The position numbers were made by a program, and so were the translations under genes. From Prillingera fragicola (Eukaryota > Basidiomycota > Tremellomycetes > Trichosporonales > Trichosporonaceae): a stretch of 64,000 nt of DNA. Of the stretch, positions 12,224 through 23,352 are shown piece after piece. Each line of letters opens with the position of its first letter. The first letter of the stretch is position 1. The stretch spans positions 1,860,001 through 1,924,000 of the forward strand of contig BEDY01000003.1 of assembly GCA_002335605.1 (NCBI GenBank), read 5' to 3'. Under the pieces are notes generated by a model that was not told where the DNA came from, did not search any database, and worked only from the letters and a program-made list of their open reading frames with translations.

Positions 12224-13412
12224 ATGCAGGTCAGCTGGAAGTTAGTGTTTAAGCACGTAGAGAGGCGAATGCATGATTGATGAGTTGACGATACTCGACT
12301 AGTTGACTCGACTCGATGACGCGAGTGGTAGCCTGGTGACTCTGCCCGCTGCGAGAATCAGTCCCTGAGTGCCAACTTTCGAACAAGATTCAATAACCCG
12401 GCCAGGCTTGGCTTCAGCGGAATCGGTGCAGCTGGCCAGCCCAAGCATGGCTCTCGGTGATGTAGGAGTGCAAGCGCAGTGCTGTCCTTTCGTCCAAGCC
12501 TGCATACCTCGAGGGAGGATAGGCAAATTAATCGTGCCACAATGCAGGCTGGCCACACCCCGTGAGTGGCAGATGCCATTGCGAGCCGCAACAAGAAAGA
12601 ATGCAGCCTCGGCAGCTACCCGACAAAGAGACAAAGAAAGCAGAGATGTGTGCAGACAACAGATAGCAAAACGCAACCCCATTCCCTTCCCCGGGCCGCT
12701 GGCGAAAAGACGGACATGGCAATGGGGACCAGAATGTGACAGGCGGCGCTGCACCGTTTCGTAGCCCACCCCTTCATGGTCGCTGGCACTAGCACAATAC
12801 CGAGAACCAACGCAAGCTTCTAGTCAACCTCGTTGCTATCAGCAAGGCAGCGGAGAGGCGAAGAGCAGGATCGCAACGACAGCCGCACGAAGCACTTGCA
12901 GAGTGGAAATGCCCCCCACCCGCCTTCACGATTGATCGCGACGTATCTTGTTTCCTGCCTTCCCACCAAAGCTAGCATGAACTCGGATCCGGCCTAAGAA
13001 GCCGCGAAAGTCGTTGATCAAGAGATTAGGGAGTGAAGCCAGCAATCCATGGTGTTGGGGATGCCAAAGCGGCTGATCAGTGCGGGTCCGATCTCATCGG
13101 ACTCGGTCCCACATGGGTACCTGGTACACCGATGATAACACGAGCTGATAATGATACCGATAACAAGATCGTTGACGCCTACGTCTGGATGCATGCTCGG
13201 CATCTCAATGATCATGCTCTCGATGCCGCAAGGTCAGTGTATGCATGTAGAACAGAGCGAGCAGAAGAGAGAAATGCCGACATGAGCCTTGACCCTGATG
13301 TGGCACTTTGAAAATGGCGAAACGACACCCGCACACAAAAGCCACCGCATACCATACATGGACCGTCCTAAACGGCCTTCTACTGCTCCAACATCATCCA
13401 TAACACCTATGC
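12224..13412. other. Gene-poor region upstream of the acyltransferase, downstream of GLN1
   Basis: There are 1.2 kb without a supportable gene. Long frames at 12299-12769 on both strands mirror each other and look like chance. A cluster of GATA motifs lies at 13134-13163 (see separate entry). Confidence 0.55.
13134..13163. promoter_or_regulatory. Cluster of GATA-factor type sites
   Basis: Three GATAA motifs (13134, 13147, 13159) and one GATAC (13153) fall within 30 bp. Fungal GATA factors of the AreA/Gat1 type bind clustered GATAA/GATAAG in nitrogen-regulated promoters. This cluster is 3' of GLN1 and about 0.9 kb upstream of the acyltransferase start, so its target is unclear. It may be chance. 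Confidence 0.3.
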
Positions 13413-14694
13413 TTACTGTCCGAGCACTGTGGTCTGCACCATGATGGACGTGACGCGGTAGGGGTCAATGTTACTGGCCGGTCGGCTGAGGAATTGTTAG
13501 CAATATGAACGTATGGGGCAAGCCAGGGGAGCAGAGAGTGGTGGCAACAGGTGTGGGTTGAGTACTCACCGGTCCTCGAGGTAACCGTAGCCCTGGGCAC
13601 CGACGTGACGGGGGATACGAATTGAGGCGCCACGGTTGGCGATACCAGCAGAGAAGGTGTTCATTGATGCAGTCTCATGACGGCCGGTGAGACGCTTGTC
13701 GTTGTCCTCGCCGTAGACGGCAATGTGCTCGAGGTGACGCTTCTCAAGCTTCTTGATGGCGTCCTCGATGGCAGCCATACCCTTACCGGGCGTGCGCATT
13801 GCCTTGGTCGAGAAGTTGGAGTGGCAGCCAGCACCGTTCCAGTCGCCGGCGAGGGGCTTGGGGTGGAACGAGGGCTTGATGCCCCACTCCTCACCGATAC
13901 GGAGGAGGAGGAAACGAGCCATCCAGAGGTGATCTCCAAGGTCAACACCCTCACAAGGGCCGACCTGGAACTCCCACTGGGAAGGCATGACCTCGGCGTT
14001 GATACCAGAGATGTTGACACCGGCGTAGAGGCAGGCGCGGTAGTGGGCCTCGATGAAGTCACGAGCAAAGACGCGACCAGCACCGACACCGCAGTAGTAA
14101 GGGCCCTGGGGACCGGGGAAACCGTTCTTGGGCCAGCCGAAGACTTGTCCGTCGGCGTCGAAGAGAGTGTACTCCTGCTCAAGGCCGAACCAGGGCTCGG
14201 TCTCGGCAGCAGCGTCCATAGTCTTCTTGCACTCGGCACGGTAGTTCGACTTGTTGGGGGTACCGTCGTTGTCGTAGCACTCGCAGAGGACGAGGATGTT
14301 GGCGCCACCACGGAAAGGGTCCTTGAAAATGGCAACGGGGCGCTGGCGGAGGATTAGCAATGGGCGGAAGAAAATTGATCACGCGATAAGCGCTGCTGAA
14401 TATACTCACGAGGAAGACATCCGAGTTGTCACCGGGGGCCTGGTTGGTCGACGAACCGTCAAAGTTCCACTCGCGAAGGTCAGAGACCGACGTGGGGGCC
14501 TTGTCGAGGGTCATGGTCTTGCAACGGAGGCCGTTGTCACCGTCAATCCAAACGTCTGAATTGGGTGTCAGGCACACGACCATTTTTTAAGCATTGTCAA
14601 AAGACTCACACTCGGCCTGGATGCGGCTGCCCTGGTCGAGCGCCATGTAGGGCGCGAGGAGGTCGACGCGCTTGATGGGGATGATGTTCGACAT
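13413..14694 (-). CDS. GLN1: Glutamine synthetase
   Basis: This type II (eukaryotic) glutamine synthetase joins ammonia and glutamate using ATP in the cytosol. Exons are 14694-14610, 14555-14410, 14342-13570 and 13485-13413, giving exactly 358 aa, the usual size. Visible motifs are the beta-grasp block ([12 protein letters not shown]), the ATP-binding block ([19 protein letters not shown]) with the catalytic EQEYTLF segment before it, the Asn/Glu loop region (GRHETAS) and the adenylation-type ending [15 protein letters not shown]. The start [17 protein letters not shown] follows a pyrimidine-rich leader. Introns are 54, 67 and 84 nt. GATAA-type sites in the 5' flank (near 14851, 15277 and as TTATC near 15337) would fit nitrogen control but are only suggestive. 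Confidence 0.96.
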
Positions 14695-17061
14695 GGTTGT
14701 CTAAAGGGAAAAGACTGTGTGATGAAATGTCGCGAGGTTGGTGGCAACGAGCAGATTGGTCGTCCGTTGATGTACGGGATGTGCGCAATGCAATGAATGA
14801 ATGATGAACACAATAAAAGAACAAGGTGAAGGGCGCGAGAGAGAACCAATGATAAAGAGGAATGAAGTGGCGATGCAAGTATCCGAAGGAGGCGCGGTGA
14901 AATACCAGTGCGGGCACGTAATGTGAAGCAAAACACGGGCGGTGGCGAAGGCAGTGAGGACAGCGTTATTCGCACACAAGGGTGTTTATATAGCATGTGT
15001 ATGGGGAGGGTGCGGTATGCGTGAGAAAGCAGAGTGGGCAGACCAGCAAGACAGCAAAGGAATGGAAAAGCGACGCGCCAGTCAGCAAGTGGAGCGGGTG
15101 GATTATAGCCTGGGTGTGACTCACGGTAAAACGGAGAAGGAAAGGAAATGTGCTTGGAAAAGCGTGTAAAAAGGCCAACTAAGGCTTTACGGGGTTTCTG
15201 TTGATGAGAACGAGAAGGGGGGAGAGAGGAGGAGAATGTTTCTGTACTTAACGTACGAGGGAGGAGGGTGAGAGAGGATAAGAGGAGGAGGAAGCCGGAA
15301 CAAGGAGACGGAAAGGGGGGCCTGTGCTCTGTGTTCTTATCGGTCCTATGCTGCATTGAGTTGGCTGCGACAGTGGCAGGCGCAGGAGGGGGTGGGTAAA
15401 ATGGTACCGTGTCGTCACTGTGCCACTACGCCCGCCATCATGAGAAAATTACCGCAAGAAGCAGACTGGGCTCGAATGCGTCCCTTTGCTCGGTCAGTGA
15501 CTCTCCGGTTTCCTCTGCCCCGGTACCCCGGTGCGCACCAGCGGCCAGCACCTGACTCGAACTAGTCAGCGAATCTTGATCCATGATTGGGCCACGGCCG
15601 GGCCTCAGGGCAGCCCATAGGGTTTAATGACCTCTCGGTGGTGCAAATGCGTCCCTCCCCCAGCTCCCCAGTGCGCCCCTTGGAGCAGGCAGGCGCGTAG
15701 TCCGCTTCAACTCGATCCTAGTTTGCCCGGTCGCACCATAAAAAACTCCGCATCCTTGTTGACTCTGTGGCAGGTGGCGGGTAGCAGGTTACAGCAGGCA
15801 GGCAGCAGCGCATTGTACTGCTTACGCCGGTCCGGAGCTCCGAATACCCAGCGCAGTACAGCCCCACACAGCTGCATCTGTGGAATCCATGACTCGCAAT
15901 GCAGCAGCAGCAGATCTTTTCGTTTGTAGCAGGCGAGACGTGACAATGGGATCGTGCGACCGACGGAGTAGCCGGGCGCGTTGTGCCTGGGGGTAGACGC
16001 AGTAGCAGGCGCAGACAAAAGTGGCCCCGCGCTCTCAGCGGGCCTGGTTGGTATGTTGGCCGCGGCCATGGCGTGCTTTCTGTCTCACGGGTAGTGCGAC
16101 GCCCCATTCGCACCAACCATTCGTGCGCTTGTGCACTGCGCACTGTAGTTATGCTTGGCCACCTTGGCTTGCAGATTGGTTTTGACAATGCCGCGGTTGG
16201 CTGGCCCCGCGCTCCGATGCATGGCTGTTTGTGGCCCCAGAGATTGTCGATCTGGTCGATCTGGGGAAACGCGCCTTGCAACTCTTGTTAACAGGCGCTC
16301 GGCCATGCTCGGGCAGTGTCGGGGCGTAGATCTTTGCGCAGCATAGCTCGTATCATGTAGAGTTTGCGCGGGCCAACCGAAGAATCACATGGGAAAATCA
16401 ACCAATGAGTGGCGGCGGCATTATCACACCCGCTGGTTTCTACTTCCCCAGAAACCGTTCATGAGTTTCCGGGGAAGCAACACGTCCTTGCGCAACGCGT
16501 CCGATGTGTGTGCGCGGGGTTCATTGGGGACAACGTCTTATCTCTGACCTCTCCGCATCGGACGAATCCACATGAAGCTGATTGAATGCTTGCTCCGAGT
16601 GGCCACAGATTAGCGTTGCTTGTCGCAGCGCGCAGTCGACTGAACCGCGCCAGGTTTCACAAAAGGAAGTGCCACAACGTACGTCCAATGGCAACGCCCA
16701 GTCCAGTAGCCTCTTGTATCAATGGTTGCTTCGGGTGCCAACCTTCCGAGTCACGCATTCACAGCGACCGGGTTCTAAGTTCTCGGGTTCTTGCAGCTAC
16801 GTATGTCTCCTTTCGTACCTACTGGTGTTCATGTGATGAGGCCACCCCATGACGGCTAAACCGCAGCTGAGGGGTATGAACTTGCGCAGACGCAAACGGC
16901 TCACTGATCACTGAGTAGCCTCTCAAACCGGGCATTGGAGGTCGAAGCACCTCAAGACTCGTACTGCCACGGACGTGTGCTCAACGAGCCAGTCAACTAG
17001 CATTTATTCAGGACAACACTAAATATTAAGGTGATTCTTGTCCACGGGCGACCTGTCAAGT
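14695..17061. other. GLN1 5' flank and 2.4-kb gene-poor stretch
   Basis: The part adjoining GLN1 (about 14695-15355) is pyrimidine-rich on the GLN1 sense strand, as expected for a long leader/promoter of a highly expressed fungal gene. From about 15360 to 17060 I see only short overlapping frames in several phases with no recognisable protein. I see no RNA gene or transposon ends. Confidence 0.5.
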
Positions 17062-18903
17062 TTAGAGCACGAGCAAGACATTTCCCACGTCGGCAATAGC
17101 CACGGCATTCGAGAAGCCGGGCGGGCCAGGAGGGTGGTGGTGAGGAGATCCACCGTGGCCCTTGCCCGGAGGACCAGGAGGGGGCGGAGGACCACCAGGA
17201 CCGCTAGGGGGAGGAGGGCCACCAGGGTGGCGAGGGGGAGGACCACCAGGGCCGTGAGGAGGTCGGCGGTCACCAGGAGGAGGGCGGCGTGGACCGTTGC
17301 CAGGAGGAGGAGGAGCCTCCTCGTCCTCGTTCCACTCAAACTCAGGCTTCACCTCGTGGAGGGTGTGGACGTTGTGAGTAAAGTCCTTGGGAGGCTTGGG
17401 ACCGTGGGGGTGCGAGCCGTTGCGGTGGGGGTGCGAGCCGTTGAAGTGGACAAAGCCTTCGATAAGATGGCCGACCTCGGAGACCTTTTCATGGACAATG
17501 TGAATAATCTTGGGGCCGGCAACGACCTTGGCCTTGCCAACGCCGGCAGAGGCCTTGAAGTGACCGTGGAAGGTGGGGAGGCCAAAGACCTCGACGTTAC
17601 CGTTCACAGTCTTTGCGATAGTGTTGGTGGAAGCGAAGGGAGGCTTGTGAACGTGAAGAATAATGTTGCCAGTCACAGAGAAGGCACGAATGTGGACAGG
17701 AGGAGGAGGGTGAGGGTGCTTAGGCTTCTTGGGCTTCTTGCCAAAGAGGCGCGAAAACCAGGAGCGGCGGACCAGCGACTTGGAGCAGGGGGCATGCTCG
17801 TCGGTGCTGCGCTCCTGCTCAGGGTGCTCTCCGTGGCGGCCGTGGTGAGCAAAGTCGGTCTCATTGTGGGGACCATGTGGTCCATGAGGGGGGCGGTGAG
17901 GGGGCACAACATGAACCGTAGCGTTGATGTTGCCAGCCACAGTCCTTAGAGTGATCTCATGCGAAACATTGAACGAGCCTGTGATCGAGCCACCAGTCTT
18001 GACGTGAAGACGGCCGCTGACGAGAGAGTCCGGAAGGTCGACATTGCCAACGGCCTTGGCGGAAATGACCTTGAAATGAATGTCCGCAGCTGAAGGGTGG
18101 AGCTCAACGGCGAGATTGTCCGCAGAGTGGAGACGAAGACGAGGAGCAGCCTTGGCTGAGGCAGGGAGGACCACATGAATGAGGTGAGTGCCAGGAGCAG
18201 CCGTGGCGTTGACAGTGAGCGCGTCACCCCAACCTTTCATCATGACGATGCCCTCCGAAGGTGCAGCGCCGACACTCTTCCAGACCGACTCGACGACGAC
18301 CTTGGGGTCAGTGACATCATCAGCGCGAGAGATGACAACACGCGCGTCGGCAAGGTCAACAAACTCGACGCTCAGAGGACGGCGACGCTGAAGGGCGAAA
18401 GAAGCGTTGGCGGTGAGGCGGCCGCCACTCTCCGATTCCAGTTGGATGGCATTGTCGTAAACGGGAACAACAGCGACAGACAGCTGCGGCGCAGTTAGCA
18501 AAGCTTTTTTAAACCAACACCGGACACTTACCTCGCCATGGGGTGACTCGTGGTGGCCGTGGAAGCGGTGACCGTGGTCATTGTGGCCGTGGAAGCCCTC
18601 ATGGTGGTGACCATGACCGTGGAAGCGGTGATCGTGCTCCTCATGGGAAGGCTCCCAGGTGGCAACACCCCAGTGCTCCCAGGTGGCATAGGTGCCGCGC
18701 GAAGTGATGTGGGATACACCAGTAATCACCGTGGCATAAGTCACGCAAGCCACAACGCCAGCGATGACAACTCTCTTGGTCGTACAAAGAGCCTTGGCAA
18801 GTGTCGGCCGCGAACCGCCTACTGTAAGAGGAGTATCGTCTTCGATAGGGCCTCCTGCAACGGCCTCTGCGTCAAGAGGTCCCTTGTCGGATGGGTACGA
18901 CAT
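17062..18903 (-). CDS. His-rich single-pass membrane protein with beta-solenoid-like domain and Pro-rich tail
   Basis: Function is unknown. Exons 18903-18532 and 18483-17062 give 597 aa. Residues about 40-62 form one membrane segment (RVVIAGVVACVTYATVITGV). Just after it is a His-rich patch with repeated HGH/HHE/RFHGHH units, likely able to bind metal. The middle shows repeated short beta patterns (GNVDL, GRLHVKTGGSITGSF, ITLRTVAGNINATV, FSVTGNIILHV, TVNGNVEVF) like DUF4097-type right-handed beta-helices. The last 100 residues are Pro/Gly-rich (PPPPG, HGPGGPPP), then a short hydrophobic end. The 48-nt intron is a multiple of three with no stop, so retention would add 16 residues. Several NGS/NAT sites suggest an extracellular or luminal ectodomain. 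Confidence 0.7.
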   Translation of the reverse strand: MSYPSDKGPLDAEAVAGGPIEDDTPLTVGGSRPTLAKALCTTKRVVIAGVVACVTYATVITGVSHITSRGTYATWEHWGVATWEPSHEEHDHRFHGHGHHHEGFHGHNDHGHRFHGHHESPHGEVSVRCWFKKALLTAPQLSVAVVPVYDNAIQLESESGGRLTANASFALQRRRPLSVEFVDLADARVVISRADDVTDPKVVVESVWKSVGAAPSEGIVMMKGWGDALTVNATAAPGTHLIHVVLPASAKAAPRLRLHSADNLAVELHPSAADIHFKVISAKAVGNVDLPDSLVSGRLHVKTGGSITGSFNVSHEITLRTVAGNINATVHVVPPHRPPHGPHGPHNETDFAHHGRHGEHPEQERSTDEHAPCSKSLVRRSWFSRLFGKKPKKPKHPHPPPPVHIRAFSVTGNIILHVHKPPFASTNTIAKTVNGNVEVFGLPTFHGHFKASAGVGKAKVVAGPKIIHIVHEKVSEVGHLIEGFVHFNGSHPHRNGSHPHGPKPPKDFTHNVHTLHEVKPEFEWNEDEEAPPPPGNGPRRPPPGDRRPPHGPGGPPPRHPGGPPPPSGPGGPPPPPGPPGKGHGGSPHHHPPGPPGFSNAVAIADVGNVLLVL

Positions 18904-19841
18904 GACGTCGACTGAATGTACAGAGGACCTTAGCTTTGATACAATTGAAAGAAATAGCGGGGGAGTGTGCGTGAGAATGGTTGAAGAACTGGGACTCGAG
19001 GCGACACGCCTTGTTGTATAAGGAAACCCGTGCGCTGCTGGGTTTACTCGATACTTGAGAAGTTATGTGGCACTACGGCACAGTCAATTGCGTAGTTTAC
19101 TCCAAGAGCTCGGTGATGTATGTACTTGTGGGGCCTGGCCGTCTCGCTGATGGATGCCCGTCTCGCTGCCAATGCGCCGCAGCGGTCCCGCTCTGTTCCT
19201 TCTCGCCTCCGAGGTTACTGTGTGTAGTCAAACTGCTGCAGGCGCAGAGCGTCAGAGCGGCTGATATTAGTACTGGATCAATGGGAAGGAGGTCCGCAGT
19301 CGAATAGGTGTGCGAGTGCAACTGTTGATGCTGCGGACATGCTGTGCATTACAGCCACCCGAGCTGAGCCGCAGTCATTCCTCATAGGAGCCGGCGGCGA
19401 ATTAATTTCGGCCGGGTCAGGTTGATTGTCGTCGAAAACAATACTGAAGTTACCGAACGCGTCGCGAGTAGTGAAGAGGGCAGACATTCTCAGCTGATGT
19501 ACTGGCTTGGACGGCGTGTGCTCTCATGCTCATCGAACCTCTTCAGACTCGGCCGAAGATGGGGGCTCCAGTGGAGCAGCACGAATCTGGTCACCGCCAC
19601 CAACTGGTCCCAAAGTCACGCCAAGCCGGCAATCAACAACTCCTCAACCTGCTACCAGCACACACACCACACAAGCGCACAGTCGGCCGGCTTGGTAAAG
19701 GTCAGTTGCGCAGGAGCCGTCAAATTACCAGGCGTTTGGTGACATGAACAATATGGCGGATTCCAAAAAGCTACGGTGACACTTGGGAGCCTAGCTGCCG
19801 GCCGCTGCCAGACTCTAGCACTCCTCAACCACATAACGACT
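18904..19841. other. Intergenic region between membrane protein and NECAP gene
   Basis: These 938 bp contain the 5' flank of the His-rich membrane protein gene and the 3' flank of the NECAP gene. Short frames only. No gene supported. Confidence 0.5.
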
Positions 19842-20570
19842 TTAACGCCTCCTTGTCGGAGGGGGAGGCGGAGGGGGGAGCGCAAACAGTCCCTCGCCGC
19901 CACCAGTGCTCGGCGTGGAGGAGGCACCGGAGGCACTCGCCTTGCGGCCGTCGCGCCCGGGCAGCTTGATGCTAAACGTCTGGCCCTCTTTGAGCGAGTA
20001 GTCCTTGGCCGGTGCCGCGGGCTTCAGAGGCTCATCCTCCTTTTGTGCGGGCTGAGATGCCCGCTTAGCGACCGACTGAAGAGCGACCTGAGAGAGTCAG
20101 CACAGACATCTTCATTATGACATACGTTGAAGTCAAAAGACTCGCTGCGCTCAGCAAAGCCCATGCCAATGTAGGCGCGCTTTCCGCCATCACCCTCTAC
20201 ACGGAGAACAAAGTACCGCGAGCTGTCGAGCACAGGCTCAACCTGTGTCCAAGGCGTAGCGTATGCACACTGCGCAAACAACTCGCCGGTCGTCGGGTCC
20301 TGGTCCATGTCAGACAGCGTTCACAATACCTGCTTACCTCAAGCCTAATGTCGCAACGGGTTCCAATCTCCAAGACTCGCAACCTTCCTTTCCAGAGGAA
20401 CTGCTCCACATTCCACTCGGCGGCTCTGTAGCCTGATGTCGATGTACGAGGAGGCACCTGGTAGACTGGCCACGTTAGCGGCTATAGCCCAGCGGAAAGC
20501 CGTGTCACATACCCATGACCTCGCGGGACATAAAGAGCACCGACTCAATCTCGTCTGTCAAAGAGTCCAT
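19842..20570 (-). CDS. NECAP-family endocytosis adaptor (DUF1681)
   Basis: NECAP proteins bind AP-2 adaptor ears and help clathrin-coated vesicle formation. Exons 20570-20513, 20465-20338, 20299-20126 and 20087-19842 give exactly 201 aa, with introns of 47, 38 and 38 nt. Family blocks are clear: start MDSLTDEIESVLFMSREVMVYQ, then PPRTSTSGYRAAEW, ending in the PH-like fold with RYFVLRVEGDGGKRAYIGMGF, ERSESFDFNVAL, and after it the YSLKEGQTFSIKL segment. The tail is Ser/Gly-rich with a poly-Pro run ending TRRR. The gene is divergent from the amylase, 439 bp apart. Confidence 0.92.
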
Positions 20571-21009
20571 GATGTGTCAAGGGTTGCGTTAGGTGATATT
20601 GACGATTCCAAGTGTTCCAGCAGCAGCAGTCTAGCGCAATGTGTCCGGCCTGCTGGAACCGTTACCGCAGACACGCGCTGGCGCGCCAGTGATCGGTGGC
20701 GCGTTGTAGCACATTACGTAACAGTCAGCACGTGTCCTAAAAGTGGAGGCACGGGCGCACTGGCGCCATGTAGGGCGCGTTTCCATGAGCGCGTAGTGGG
20801 CATCCCGGGGACTCAAAAGCTGTTCTTTTGGCTGATCCGGAGGGCCGCCGAGACTGGTCCGAAGTCTGTGTCCCCGTCTCCCCCTCTTTGACTGGCCTTG
20901 CCTTGACAACCTCTCACTGCCCCATGCGCGACTCTTTGCAATCTCAACGCAGACGGCCGCTGTGTGCAGAATACATTCGACAGTCATAGACACGTCCAAC
21001 ACATTGGCC
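20571..21009. promoter_or_regulatory. Divergent promoter region between NECAP and alpha-amylase
   Basis: This is a 439-bp interval between two start codons on opposite strands. It must hold both promoters. I could not assign specific factor sites. Confidence 0.45.
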
Positions 21010-23005
21010 ATGTTGTTGACGTCCCTTCTCGCCCTCCTCCCCCTGGTCGCCGGGCTTACGACACCAGAGCTGCGCGAAAGGTCAATCTACCAAGTCATCA
21101 CGGATCGCTTTGCGCGCCCCGATGGCCGTCTTGATGCGCACTGTGATCCTGGAGAGCGCAAGTATTGCGGAGGAGGCTGGAAAGGCATCGAGCATCAACT
21201 GGCTTATATCCAGGGGATGGGGTTCGACACGGGTAGGTCTGCTCGAAGCAGCCGACACGGAGGTGTGCTCATGCGAACAGTGTGGATCAGCCCTATTGTG
21301 GCGAACATTCCTGCAACGGCAGGCTCTGACAGCTATCACGGTTAGTGCATTGCTGCTGTTAGATGCAACTGGCTGACTTTTCAGGCTACTGGGCATCCGA
21401 TATTCGATGTAGGTGGCGATCACAACGGGTATCGCAAACTAAACTAACGGTGGCAAGACTTGAATAGCAACTTTGGAACAGAGCAGGACCTCTTGGATCT
21501 GTCAAATGCCCTCCATGCGCGTGGCATGTACCTGATGGTCGACGTTGTGCGTAGCCGTACACTCAGTCCAGTGTGACTAACTGACCCTTAGGTGGCAAAT
21601 CACGTTGGAGCTCTTCCAGGACACTTCAAGCCAGGCAAGGCCTACGGCCCCTTCGACTCGCCAGAACACTTTCACCCTTTCTGCATTCCTAATGACTGGA
21701 ATAACCAGCATCAGGCTGAACAATGTAGGTCTGACAGGCTCGGCATGCACTGACCACCTCAGGCTGGCTCACAGACCATATGGCTGACCTCAACACCGAG
21801 TCCCCCGTCGTCATTCACATTTTGCAGCAGTGGATTGCCGACCTGGTGCGCAACTTTGGCATCGATGCTATTCGTGTCGATACGGTCAAGCATGTGCGCA
21901 AAGACTTCTGGCCAGGATTCATTCGCGCGTCGGGCGTCGCAGCTGTTGGCGAGGTTCTCCATGGAGGTGAATCCCTCCCTGTTAGTGAGATGCTGACACT
22001 GCAGATCCTGCCTTCCTGCGTCAGTATCAGGAACAAAGTATGAACAGCATTCTCGACTACGCCACCTTCTATCATCTCCGGTGAGTGCCGGCTGTCGTTC
22101 GTCGCTGATATCTCCAGGCGGGCATTCAAAACAGCACACGCCCCTATCGATGAGCTCACTACCATGATCCGTCGTGTTCATCGGACCCATCCCGATCCCA
22201 CTCTACTGGGATCCTTCTTAGAGTAGGTGGGACGATGAGGAAAGATACTGACATGTTTAGCAATCATGACCAGCCTCGAATGGCTTCCGAGGTTCAGGAC
22301 GCTACAGTGAGTTTTCTCCGCAATCGTTCTGACTTCCCAGCTTGTCAAAAATGCGGCCGTCTATCCATTTGCTAGCGATGGATACCCTGTCGTGTACCAA
22401 GGACAGGAGCTTGTGAGTCCAGTCCCAATGCAAACCTGACAGCCTAGGGATTGAATGGCGGAGACGATCCTCACAATCGTGAAGCCATGTGGCTGTACGG
22501 CTTCCCGACCAGCAAACCAATGTATCACACCTTTGCCAGGATGAATCATGCCCGGCGGCGAGCACGAGCATACCCTCCCTTTCTGTCGACACTTGTCACG
22601 CCACACAACCTCGACACCCACTCGGTACTCCTGTCAAAGCCCCCACTGGCTACGGTCCTCACCAATGTCGGATCAAGATCAACTCCGCTCGTTTACTACC
22701 TTCCATCATCGGCGACACAGTATGCCCCTCGGATGGCTGTAATTGATGTCTTGACGGGTCAAATCTTTGCAACCGACCCCAGTGGAGGCCTGGCTGTGAC
22801 GCTGGTAGCCGGCGAGCCGAGGAGCTTTCTCCCATTGGGCATATGGGAAGGCCGACCCCAGGTGGTGTGGCAAGCTGTTCAGCAACACCACGGCATCAGT
22901 TCGCCTGGACGCAAAAAAGCTTCCACTGGTTCTTCGACTCCTGGTCATAGTCGAGGCTCTAGCTTGAGCTCCATGTTTGGGTGGCTCCGAGGAAGCAAAG
23001 ATTAA
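21010..23005 (+). CDS. Secreted alpha-amylase, GH13 (fungal TAKA type)
   Basis: It hydrolyses alpha-1,4-glucan bonds in starch outside the cell. Eleven exons (21010-21232, 21281-21340, 21385-21408, 21458-21546, 21592-21724, 21763-21966, 22005-22080, 22118-22222, 22261-22306, 22341-22412, 22448-23005) total exactly 529 aa. The signal peptide is [15 protein letters not shown], chosen over an upstream in-frame Met at 20962. GH13 regions are [21 protein letters not shown] (nucleophile Asp), GEVLHGDPA (acid/base Glu) and DNHDQPR (third Asp). All three catalytic acids are present. [13 protein letters not shown] matches the fungal active-site loop. There is no starch-binding domain. The tail instead is Ser/Lys-rich and ends in GWLRGSKD, unlike TAKA amylase. 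Confidence 0.93.
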
Positions 23006-23352
23006 CCGTAGACGGCTGCATAGATAGTTCAATGGACTAGCCATAGACAGTTGATTTGTTTTGATGTATTTTTGATCCCGTCCCAGCAAACGCGTTTGGG
23101 GTTAACCCTGCCAACATCATCTTGAAACTTCATTACACGCGTCGACTTTCTCCGTTCCCATTCTCTCACTAAAGGATACCGTCAGTGCTGCCGCTGCGCT
23201 ATTAGACGGCTCGTAGAGCATATAGACTGCATTGGCACAGCGGGGCTCGTCGTCTCTGCGCTGGGTAGAAGCCGACCCTACGTGGTCCAGTCAACCACCC
23301 GTCGCCACCAAGATCCACCTTCCCTTTCCTTACCAGCATCGATATACCAACC
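23006..23352. other. Intergenic region between amylase and SNF2 gene
   Basis: These 347 bp hold the amylase 3' flank and the SNF2-gene promoter. No coding signal. Confidence 0.5.

Noticed and set aside
12299..12769. 156-codon minus frame and overlapping plus frame (12369-12764)
   Set aside because: Mirror-image open frames without conserved blocks. No supporting splice structure.
15545..15580. Possible tRNA B-box (GTTCGAGTC on the minus strand)
   Set aside because: No matching A-box upstream and no cloverleaf pairing could be drawn.
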